A DNA stretch of 43,718 bases from Acidiluteibacter sp965660325. Lineage in GTDB: Bacteria > Bacteroidota > Bacteroidia > Flavobacteriales_E > Vicingaceae. The DNA lies in contig CBFHZL010000008.1 in the NCBI GenBank assembly GCA_965660325.1, positions 1 through 43,718 of the forward strand, in the 5' to 3' direction. Shown in pieces: positions 7,053-13,370 of the stretch; position 1 is the first letter of the stretch, and every line of letters begins with the position of its first letter. Both the position numbers and the translations under genes were made by a program. Under the pieces are notes generated by a model. That model made no database searches. It saw nothing but the letters and a program-made list of their open reading frames with translations, and was not told the origin of the DNA.

Positions 7053-8546
7053 ATGAAAAAGTACATCATAATTTTAACACTCGCTGCTGTTCAGCTCAGT
7101 TTAGTGGCTCAAAATAAGATAGACGCTTTACGGTACTCCAACCTACACTATAGCGGTTCAGCGCGATTTAATGCCATGGGTGGTGCATTCACTGCTATCG
7201 GCGGAGATTTTTCTGCGACGGTACTGAACCCAGCGGCAATTGGAGTGTATCGCAGCAACGAACTAACCTTCTCCCCTACTTTCTTGTATACCGGAAACGA
7301 TGCCAGATTTTATAACAACCCTTCAAATGAGGGACGGCTCAATTTCAACATTGGAAGTGTGGGCTACGTAGGCGTCATTGAAAAAAATGTAAACGGATGG
7401 AGATCGATCAATTTTGGAATTGGGTATAGCAGAACCAATAGCTTTAACAGAGCCTATCGTTTCTCAAGCGGTTTTAAAGATCGTCAATCACTTATTTACA
7501 CTCAAGTTAATGAGTTAAATTCGCTACCCAATATAGTCGACCAAAACGATCTATCACAATTTTATCCTGGTGATATTAGTTTGGCTTATGAAACACGCCT
7601 AATTGATCAACTTGGAAATGGAGATTATGATGTGCGCTTTTTTGATGCATCCGCTATCAACAAATCCTATGATGTTATTGAAAGAGGAGGCTCCGGAGAC
7701 GTTAATATTAGCGTAGGTGGGAATTACATGGATAAGCTTTACCTGGGCGCCTCTTTAGCCTTTAGTATATTAAATTTCAATCAGCAAACTACCTACAAAG
7801 AGTCAATGCAATATACAACACCTGCGGACTCTTCACTTATCAATGATTTTCCAAGATCAACGAATTTTACCCGTAATACCTCACTTGACGTATCAGGAAC
7901 AGGGGTAAATCTTAAGGTTGGATTTATCTATCGGCCTGTTGACTTTGTTCGAATCGGTGGCTCTATACAATCACCAACATGGTACTCCCTTGATGAGAAT
8001 TATTCTATTTCCTACGAATCTAACTTCGTTAACGGAGAAAACTATTTTGATGACTTTTTCTCTGAGTACAATTACCGAATCCATACTCCTTGGAGAATGA
8101 ATTCAGGTCTCGCTGTTGTATTGGGTAAAAAAGCTGTCTTTTCTGTTGACTACGAGTATTTAAATTATTCAAATGCACGCATTAAAGATGCCATTGACCC
8201 AGTTTTTACGTATGGTTTCGAAGCTGAAAACGATACAATAAAGCAGGAGTTTTCAAGAGCACATAATGTTCGGTTTGGTCTTGAATACCGGATAAATGCT
8301 CCTTACAGTTTGCGCGCAGGTTTTAGGTATAATGATAATCCGCTAAATGAAGCCATTCCCGATGATTTATCCAGTAGAACTTACTCTCTAGGGATAGGGT
8401 ATAAAAATGAAAATGGCGTATTTGTCGATGCAACTTATGCACTACGCGAGCAAAGCGAAACACAAGAATTAGACTTCTCTTCGGAATCAGCCAAATTGGA
8501 ACAGCTGAGCCATTTAATTCAATTTACATTGGGATTGAGGTTTTAG
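7053..8546 (+). CDS. FadL/OmpP1-family outer membrane protein
   Basis: This is a 497-aa beta-barrel protein of the kind that carries hydrophobic molecules across the outer membrane. In Bacteroidota such proteins are often labelled OmpP1/FadL/TodX or 'hemin receptor', without proof of substrate. A signal peptide (1-19, ending LVAQ) precedes the family-like start region LHYSGSARFNAMGGAFTAIGGDFSATVLNPAAIG (about 30-63). Alternating amphipathic strands run to the end, and the protein finishes on Phe, as barrel proteins do (FTLGLRF). It lies 12 bp after the low-complexity lipoprotein gene and probably shares its transcript. No hairpin terminator follows; an octamer array starts immediately after the TAG. 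Confidence 0.85.
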   Translation: MKKYIIILTLAAVQLSLVAQNKIDALRYSNLHYSGSARFNAMGGAFTAIGGDFSATVLNPAAIGVYRSNELTFSPTFLYTGNDARFYNNPSNEGRLNFNIGSVGYVGVIEKNVNGWRSINFGIGYSRTNSFNRAYRFSSGFKDRQSLIYTQVNELNSLPNIVDQNDLSQFYPGDISLAYETRLIDQLGNGDYDVRFFDASAINKSYDVIERGGSGDVNISVGGNYMDKLYLGASLAFSILNFNQQTTYKESMQYTTPADSSLINDFPRSTNFTRNTSLDVSGTGVNLKVGFIYRPVDFVRIGGSIQSPTWYSLDENYSISYESNFVNGENYFDDFFSEYNYRIHTPWRMNSGLAVVLGKKAVFSVDYEYLNYSNARIKDAIDPVFTYGFEAENDTIKQEFSRAHNVRFGLEYRINAPYSLRAGFRYNDNPLNEAIPDDLSSRTYSLGIGYKNENGVFVDATYALREQSETQELDFSSESAKLEQLSHLIQFTLGLRF

Positions 8547-8564
8547 AAGAACAATTATTCAACT

Positions 8565-8583
8565 CGCCTGCCGGCGTGCAGGT
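8565..8583 (+). repeat. 19-bp GC-rich element, copy 1
   Basis: CGCCTGCCGGCGTGCAGGT interrupts the first octamer array. An exact inverse copy lies at 13341-13359 within the array after pheT. It has internal dyad symmetry (CTGC...GCAG, CGCC...GGCG). Against about 30% GC flanks it looks like a small inserted palindromic element. Confidence 0.8.
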
Positions 8584-8630
8584 TTAACAATGTAACAATT
8601 ATTCAATATAACAATTGATTAATAAGTCAA

Positions 8631-8650
8631 TCCGCCGAAGGTAGAACAGA
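8631..8650 (+). repeat. 20-bp GC-rich element, copy 1
   Basis: TCCGCCGAAGGTAGAACAGA lies inside octamer array 1. Related sequences occur on the minus strand at 13112-13131 (TCCGCCAGAGGTCGGACAGG) and 17069-17088 (TCCGTCGAAAGTTGGTCAGG). All three have the same orientation relative to the gene upstream. Confidence 0.65.
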
Positions 8651-8701
8651 TGACTTAATGAGTTGATTTAATGATTTGAATAAATATAAACTTTCTATTT
8701 T

Positions 8702-8777
8702 GAACTGACACAGTCTTTTTAACTTTGAGCGGAGTCGAGTTGTCATCTTGAGCGGAGTCGAAAAATAAGACAAAGAG
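8702..8777 (+). repeat. 76-bp block (block B), copy 1
   Basis: This block matches the reverse complement of 16943-17018 over 76 bp with about 7 mismatches and no gaps by eye. It carries two copies of TTGAGCGGAGTCGA (from 8725 and 8748). Both block B copies sit between an octamer array and a CGCAAAG block. Confidence 0.8.
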
Positions 8778-8795
8778 ACACCTAACTCTAAGACT

Positions 8796-8911
8796 CTCCC
8801 TTTGCGAAATCCTCAGCGCTCTTTGCGGTAATTTTCATCATTTATCTCTTTGCGCCCTTTGTGTTTTTTCTTTGCGCTCTTTGTGGCTTTTTCCTTGCGT
8901 CCTTAGCGGAT
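8796..8911 (+). repeat. CGCAAAG-type intergenic block (block A), copy 1
   Basis: This block holds many CTTTGCG/CTTTGTG words (for example CCCTTTGCGAAATCC, CTCTTTGCGGT and TCTTTGCGCTC). On the opposite strand it reads ACCGCAAAG...GATTTCGCAAAGG, the same string seen at 13094, 16880 and 19913. This is the longest of the four copies and appears to be two or three units. The remaining 8912-9010 is AT-rich with nothing recognised. Confidence 0.75.
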
Positions 8912-9010
8912 AAAAATAACAACAGATTATACTAACCTACAAGTAAAACAAACCTCAATTCTTCCAATATTAAGCACCTATACTTTTTAATGAGGCAGAA
9001 AATAGATCAA

Positions 9011-9961
9011 TTACCTCGGTCGCCTACCTTGTAAATAGATCTTCTCACCCACTTTTGGTTGGTAGCCCTTATTGACCCGATTTCTTTTGTACAGCTTCTT
9101 CAACTTCACACCGTACATTTGAGAAATTTGATACATGGTCTCACCTGTATTGACGGAATGAAACTCCTTTTGGCCTTTTCCCCTTTTGGGCTGTAAATAG
9201 ATAATATCTCCCAACTCAGGACGATGGTCATCCGACAAATCATTATACTTTGTAATTTGCCACAAACCCATATTAAATTCATCTGCAATTTCTTCTAAAT
9301 CATCATTGGGCTTGGCAACAATATACTTTATATTATTTTTAGATGTAACAACCTTGTGAGCACCAGTATTACTAGCATACTGCGATGATGTAGTATTGCG
9401 TTTTGCCGTACTAGCTCCGTTAGCGATCTCTTTTTTACTAGACTTTTTGTACGCTTTTGGATCATCAAATTTATAGAGTTCGCTTCGCTCGATAATACCA
9501 ATTAACAATTGTGGATACTTCGGATTAGTTGCATAACCTGCTTTCTTTAATCCTTTTGCCCATCCTTTATAGTCGGTTAGTTTTAAATCAAAAAGAAATG
9601 CATATCGGTTTCTCCCAGTCAAAAAATCTGCATGATCCTTATAACTTTCGATTACTTTTCTATATTTCCGAAAACACTCATCTTTTGCATCATCATCCAT
9701 GGTGTAGGTTGGTCCTGTCCAGTCGGAGTGACATTTAATGCCAAAATGATTATTGGCTTTTCTCGCCAAATCACTATTTCCATCGCCTGATTCTAAGATT
9801 CCTTGCGCCAACGTAATGCTTGCCGGGATACCAGTGCGCTTCATGGTTTCAATAGCGTCATCTTTGTACATCGCTATATATTCAGATCGCGTTATTCGTT
9901 TTCCTTGAGCAGCCGAAATTAATTGAGCACTAAAACATAATAAAAAGAGGAAATTCTTCAT
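9011..9961 (-). CDS. Secreted glucosaminidase (GH73-type) with two LysM repeats
   Basis: This is a 316-aa exported peptidoglycan hydrolase. A signal peptide (about 1-20) is followed by a GH73/N-acetylglucosaminidase domain (about 25-165). The catalytic-type Glu is in LAQGILESGDGNS (E57), followed by the family segments NNHFGIKCH and YKDHADFL...RYAFLF. After a Ser/Thr/Lys linker come two LysM domains (about 212-260 and 268-314), which bind glycan. It probably trims peptidoglycan in the periplasm during growth or division. The start lies 13 bp downstream of the PLP-enzyme stop codon, so the two may be cotranscribed. No hairpin terminator is seen after the stop. Confidence 0.92.
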   Translation of the reverse strand: MKNFLFLLCFSAQLISAAQGKRITRSEYIAMYKDDAIETMKRTGIPASITLAQGILESGDGNSDLARKANNHFGIKCHSDWTGPTYTMDDDAKDECFRKYRKVIESYKDHADFLTGRNRYAFLFDLKLTDYKGWAKGLKKAGYATNPKYPQLLIGIIERSELYKFDDPKAYKKSSKKEIANGASTAKRNTTSSQYASNTGAHKVVTSKNNIKYIVAKPNDDLEEIADEFNMGLWQITKYNDLSDDHRPELGDIIYLQPKRGKGQKEFHSVNTGETMYQISQMYGVKLKKLYKRNRVNKGYQPKVGEKIYLQGRRPR

Positions 9962-9974
9962 TGATGAACAACTG

Positions 9975-10787
9975 TTAATAAGTTAGTAGCTCAAATNNNN
10001 NNNNNNNNNNNNNNNNNNNNNNNNNNNNNNNNNNNNNNNNNNNNNNNNNNNNNNNNNNNNNNNNNNNNNNNNNNNNNNNNNNNNNNNNNNNNNCGTAACC
10101 GCCAAAATGATATTGATTAAACATTGTCCAATCACCTTTATCAACAATTTGGTTTTCTAACAAAACTGAATTAAACTCATCACTCACATTATCTCCTTTT
10201 AATGCTGAAAAAATGAGCAATTGTTGCTTCTCCATCACCGAATAAATACCGGCAGATGTTCCTCCGCTTCCAAAAGGAACCGCAATAAAATCATAGCTCT
10301 CTTGCCAATCAGCCTTCATTTCAGCAACTCCTTTTAACGCCAATTCATTGGTTCCACCCTCAGGAATAATAAAAACTTCTCCAAACCTGTTTTTTAGTTC
10401 ATTCAAAAAGTCCGTTTCTTGCTTTCTGCGGTAATCGCTTCTGTTAATATAATGCAATTCCATGCCATTATTCACGGCTGTTTGTAAAGTAGCATTCAGA
10501 GGCAGGTGTTCTTCTCCGCGAATAATTCCAATAGATGCTAGGTTAGCCAACTTTGCAGCCGCAGCAGTAGCTGCGATATGGTTAGAATACGCTCCTCCAA
10601 AGGTTAGGATAGTTTCGCATCCTTGATCCATTGCATATTGAATATTATACTTTAGCTTCCGAAATTTATTTCCACTTACCTCAGGGTGCAAGAGATCATC
10701 TCGCTGTAAAAACAACTGCACACCCTTTTCTTCGAAAAGTGTTGAAAATAATTGCTGAACAATCGCCTTTTGTTGTGCGTTTACCAT
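9975..10787 (-). CDS. PLP-dependent ACC deaminase / D-cysteine desulfhydrase family enzyme (interrupted by assembly gap)
   Basis: The family covers 1-aminocyclopropane-1-carboxylate deaminase and D-cysteine desulfhydrase, fold-type II PLP enzymes. The PLP-binding Lys is K41 in VSGNKFRKLKYN. FGGAYSNHIAATAAAA (about 63-78) is the substrate/PLP loop, and PFGSGGTSAGIY binds the PLP phosphate. About 230 residues are readable before a run of 97 Ns. Six residues and a stop follow the gap in a frame that fits a normal C-terminus. Family members are about 300 residues or more, so the N run probably understates the missing DNA. Sequence alone does not separate the two activities; D-cysteine desulfhydrase is more usual in this type of genome. 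Confidence 0.85.
   Translation of the reverse strand: MVNAQQKAIVQQLFSTLFEEKGVQLFLQRDDLLHPEVSGNKFRKLKYNIQYAMDQGCETILTFGGAYSNHIAATAAAAKLANLASIGIIRGEEHLPLNATLQTAVNNGMELHYINRSDYRRKQETDFLNELKNRFGEVFIIPEGGTNELALKGVAEMKADWQESYDFIAVPFGSGGTSAGIYSVMEKQQLLIFSALKGDNVSDEFNSVLLENQIVDKGDWTMFNQYHFGGYXXXXXXXXXXXXXXXXXXXXXXXXXXXXXXXXXFELLTY
9997..10093. other. Assembly gap (97 Ns)
   Basis: A run of undetermined bases lies inside the 3' part of the PLP-enzyme gene. The coding frame is read on both sides, but 97 is not a multiple of three and the protein would be short for its family. The length is therefore probably nominal. Confidence 0.99.
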
Positions 10788-10833
10788 TCGTCAAAGTTAA
10801 ACTGATTAACTTTACATTTCAATTAATACACAC

Positions 10834-11010
10834 ATGGACGGCTTTTCCCCTTTTAATAGACTAGACCCAGAGGATTATTACACCTCCAAAGAAGGCTATC
10901 TTGTATTTACTGAAAAATACCATTTAAAGAGAGGCTATTGTTGCAAAAATGGCTGCAAACATTGTCCTTTTGGATTTAATAAAACATCAAAAAAAAGATT
11001 TCAGAAATGA
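10834..11010 (+). CDS. 58-aa Cys-rich protein, DUF5522-like, coupled to hutU
   Basis: ATG at 10834 and TGA at 11008-11010 give 58 aa. A central GYLVFTEKYHLKRGYC segment is followed by the cysteine cluster YCCKNGCKHCPFGF (C36, C37, C41, C44), then a basic tail. This matches my memory of DUF5522, small conserved bacterial proteins with a CCxxxCxxCP cluster. The spacing suggests metal or Fe-S binding, but the function is unknown. Its stop codon overlaps the hutU start by four bases (ATGA), so the two are translationally coupled. Upstream is the divergently transcribed PLP enzyme, starting at 10787. Confidence 0.82.
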   Translation: MDGFSPFNRLDPEDYYTSKEGYLVFTEKYHLKRGYCCKNGCKHCPFGFNKTSKKRFQK

Positions 11011-13025
11011 GTACGCTACAACTTGAAGATTTCAAAAAATCAATTTTAGAAGGAATTCCTGCTGACATTCCGCAGAAGAAAGCATTTGATCCTTCGATCA
11101 ACCACGCTCCGAAACGGAAAGAAATTTTAAATGAAGACGAAAAGAAGCTTGCCCTTAAAAATGCGTTACGCTATTTTCCAAAAGAGCAGCACAAGGCACT
11201 TGCAGCAGAGTTTGCTGAAGAGCTGAAAACCTACGGTAGAATTTACATGTATCGTTACCGACCAGATTACGAGATCAAATCTAGGAACTACACCGACTTT
11301 CCGCACCAATCAAAACAGGCAGCAGGCATTATGCTCATGCTCAGTAATAATTTAGATTATGCCGTTGCTCAGCATCCGCATGAATTAATTACATATGGTG
11401 GAAATGGAGCGGTATTTCAGAATTGGGCACAATATCGATTGACCATGAAATATTTGGCTGAAATGACGGATGAGCAAACGCTGGCGTTATATTCAGGTCA
11501 TCCAATGGGATTGTTTCCTTCGCACAAAGATGCGCCAAGGGTGGTGGTTACCAATGGTATGGTGATACCGAATTACAGTAAGCCAGATGATTGGGAAAAG
11601 TTTAATGCGTTGGGCGTAAGCCAATATGGACAAATGACGGCAGGATCTTTTATGTACATTGGTCCTCAAGGAATTGTGCATGGAACCACCATTACTGTTT
11701 TAAACGCAGGCCGAATGATTGCCAAAACGCCTGATGAAGGTTTAGGCGGAAAGTTATTTGTTACCGCAGGTTTGGGTGGAATGTCAGGAGCGCAGCCTAA
11801 AGCGGCTAAAATTGCTGGCGCAGTTAGCATCACAGCAGAAATCAATCCAAAAGCTACACACACTAGACATTCACAAGGTTGGGTAGATGAAGTTTTCACG
11901 GATTTAGATGAATTATTAGCTCGAACGAAACAAGCTCAAAATAATAAAGAGGCTGTTTCATTGGTCTATCAAGGAAACATAGTGGATCTATGGGAAAAGT
12001 TAGTAAAAGAAGATTTTCATGTGGATTTAGGATCTGATCAAACATCCTTGCATAACCCATGGGCGGGTGGATACTACCCTGCAGGAATGACGTTTGATGA
12101 AGCAAACGATATGATGGCAAACCAACCTGACGCCTTTAAAACAGCGATTCAAGATACCTTAAAACGACATGCATCTGCCATTAATGCACTATCCGACAAA
12201 GGCATGTACTTCTTTGATTATGGGAACGCATTTTTATTAGAAGCTTCAAGAGCTGGAGCAGATATCATGAAGAACGAGGTAGATTTTAAATACCCATCTT
12301 ACGTTCAGGATATCTTAGGACCCATGTGTTTCGATTATGGATTTGGTCCATTTAGATGGGTTTGTGCGTCGAATGATCCAAAAGACTTGGCCATTACGGA
12401 TCGCATTGCTACTGAAGTGTTAGAGGAGATGGCAAAAAGTGCTCCTGCAGAGATTACGCAGCAAATGCATGATAACATTACTTGGATTAAAGCGGCAGGA
12501 GAAAACAAGTTGGTTGTTGGTTCCCAAGCGCGGATTTTATATGCTGATGCAGAAGGTCGAATGAAAATTGCCGAAGCATTTAATAAAGCGGTTGCATCGG
12601 GCGAACTTTCCGCACCTATCATCTTAGGTAGAGACCACCACGATGTTTCAGGAACTGACTCTCCATACCGCGAGACATCGAACATATACGATGGATCTCG
12701 ATTTACTGCCGACATGGCGATTCAAAATGTCATTGGCGACTCCTTCAGAGGTGCCACCTGGGTTTCTATCCACAATGGTGGCGGCGTAGGCTGGGGAGAA
12801 GTAATCAACGGTGGGTTTGGTATGATGCTAGACGGATCAGCTGATAGCGATAGACGATTAAAGTCGATGTTGCATTGGGATGTGAATAATGGAATTGCAC
12901 GAAGAAACTGGGCAAGAAACGATGAAGCTATTTTTGCTATTAAACGTGCTATGGAAGCGGAACCATTATTAAAAGTTACCCTACCAAACATTGCTGATGA
13001 TGCTGATTTGGAAGGATTGTTTTAG
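11007..13025 (+). CDS. hutU: Urocanate hydratase (urocanase), long form
   Basis: Urocanase uses tightly bound NAD+ to add water to urocanate, giving 4-imidazolone-5-propionate, the second step of histidine breakdown. The sequence has the conserved stretches ITYGGNGAVFQNWAQY, SGHPMGLFPSH, TAGLGGMSGAQPKAAKIAG (dinucleotide-binding region) and HNGGGVGWGEVINGGFGM near the end. At 672 aa it is longer than the about 555-aa proteobacterial enzyme and resembles the about 670-aa form of Bacteroidota and eukaryotes. No hutH, hutI or hutG lies beside it. The start overlaps the 58-aa Cys-rich gene by 4 nt, and a hairpin terminator follows. Confidence 0.96.
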   Translation: MSTLQLEDFKKSILEGIPADIPQKKAFDPSINHAPKRKEILNEDEKKLALKNALRYFPKEQHKALAAEFAEELKTYGRIYMYRYRPDYEIKSRNYTDFPHQSKQAAGIMLMLSNNLDYAVAQHPHELITYGGNGAVFQNWAQYRLTMKYLAEMTDEQTLALYSGHPMGLFPSHKDAPRVVVTNGMVIPNYSKPDDWEKFNALGVSQYGQMTAGSFMYIGPQGIVHGTTITVLNAGRMIAKTPDEGLGGKLFVTAGLGGMSGAQPKAAKIAGAVSITAEINPKATHTRHSQGWVDEVFTDLDELLARTKQAQNNKEAVSLVYQGNIVDLWEKLVKEDFHVDLGSDQTSLHNPWAGGYYPAGMTFDEANDMMANQPDAFKTAIQDTLKRHASAINALSDKGMYFFDYGNAFLLEASRAGADIMKNEVDFKYPSYVQDILGPMCFDYGFGPFRWVCASNDPKDLAITDRIATEVLEEMAKSAPAEITQQMHDNITWIKAAGENKLVVGSQARILYADAEGRMKIAEAFNKAVASGELSAPIILGRDHHDVSGTDSPYRETSNIYDGSRFTADMAIQNVIGDSFRGATWVSIHNGGGVGWGEVINGGFGMMLDGSADSDRRLKSMLHWDVNNGIARRNWARNDEAIFAIKRAMEAEPLLKVTLPNIADDADLEGLF

Positions 13026-13053
13026 TTATTAACCCTCCGAGGGTTCGCATTGC

Positions 13054-13088
13054 AAAAGGGCTTTGGGAAACTGAAGCCCTTTTTTTTA
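13054..13088 (+). terminator. Intrinsic terminator of hutU
   Basis: AAGGGCTT (13056-13063) pairs with AAGCCCTT (13074-13081), followed by a T-run. A second small dyad, AACCCTCCGAGGGTT, lies just before it (13031-13045). The four As on the left arm could give weak function for transcripts arriving from pheT. Confidence 0.82.
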
Positions 13089-13093
13089 TTATT

Positions 13094-13155
13094 AACCGCA
13101 AAGCACACGAACCTGTCCGACCTCTGGCGGAGGTTTTCACAGAGGACGCTAAGAA
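13094..13155 (-). repeat. CGCAAAG-type block (block A), copy 2, with GC-rich insert
   Basis: ACCGCAAAG begins near 13095 and the block ends with CAGAGGACGCTAAG. A 20-bp GC-rich element (13112-13131) sits in the middle. It is drawn on the minus strand because the linked octamer array and gene (pheT) are transcribed that way. 13156-13278 is AT-rich and otherwise unremarkable. Confidence 0.65.
13112..13131 (-). repeat. 20-bp GC-rich element, copy 2
   Basis: The minus strand reads TCCGCCAGAGGTCGGACAGG, related to 8631-8650 and 17069-17088. Here it splits a CGCAAAG block instead of an octamer array. Confidence 0.6.
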
Positions 13156-13278
13156 TGAATTTCTATTAAATATTATTTATATAAAGTATTTTCCCTTTTT
13201 GTTTTCGACGGTAAAGCTCAAACTGACAAAGGAAAAAGTACAAGCAAATATAGAAAGTACTTTAAGAAAAGTCTTCAT

Positions 13279-13370
13279 TGTTAAATTGATACATCTTTAA
13301 ATCGTTACATTGATAAATTGATACATCGTTACATTAATCCACCTGCACGCCGGCAGGCGGGTTGATACAT
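13279..13370 (-). repeat. Degenerate 8-bp tandem array at the 3' end of pheT (array 2)
   Basis: On the plus strand seven contiguous units run 13279-13334: TGTTAAAT, TGATACAT, CTTTAAAT, CGTTACAT, TGATAAAT, TGATACAT, CGTTACAT. After a GC-rich interruption, TGATACAT (13363-13370) completes the array. Its last base is the final A of the pheT TAA stop codon on the minus strand. In transcript sense the units read ATGTATCA, ATGTAACG and so on. Confidence 0.85.
13341..13359 (-). repeat. 19-bp GC-rich element, copy 2
   Basis: This is the exact reverse complement of 8565-8583. Like the first copy, it interrupts an octamer array one unit after a stop codon, and it has the same orientation relative to the gene. 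Confidence 0.8.

Larger units (their letters stand above)
8547..8692 (+). repeat. Degenerate 8-bp tandem array at the 3' end of the FadL-like gene (array 1)
   Basis: Reading in the gene's sense, 8-bp units follow the stop codon: ATTATTCA (8554), ATGTAACA (8590), ATTATTCA (8598), ATATAACA (8606), ATTGATTA (8614), ATAAGTCA (8622), ATGACTTA (8650), ATGAGTTG (8658), ATTTAATG (8666) and ATTTGAAT (8674). The register is interrupted twice by GC-rich elements (8565-8583 and 8631-8650). The same consensus occurs after pheT, recG and mnmD. Confidence 0.8.

Noticed and set aside
8547..9010. Remnant insertion sequence in the repeat-rich intergenic DNA
   Set aside because: There is no transposase fragment in six frames, no terminal inverted repeats or target duplications were seen, and the modules recur in fixed order after stop codons instead.
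13026..13369. Possible small ORFs between hutU and pheT
   Set aside because: The sequence is fully explained by a terminator, a CGCAAAG block and an octamer array; no frame with coding character was seen.
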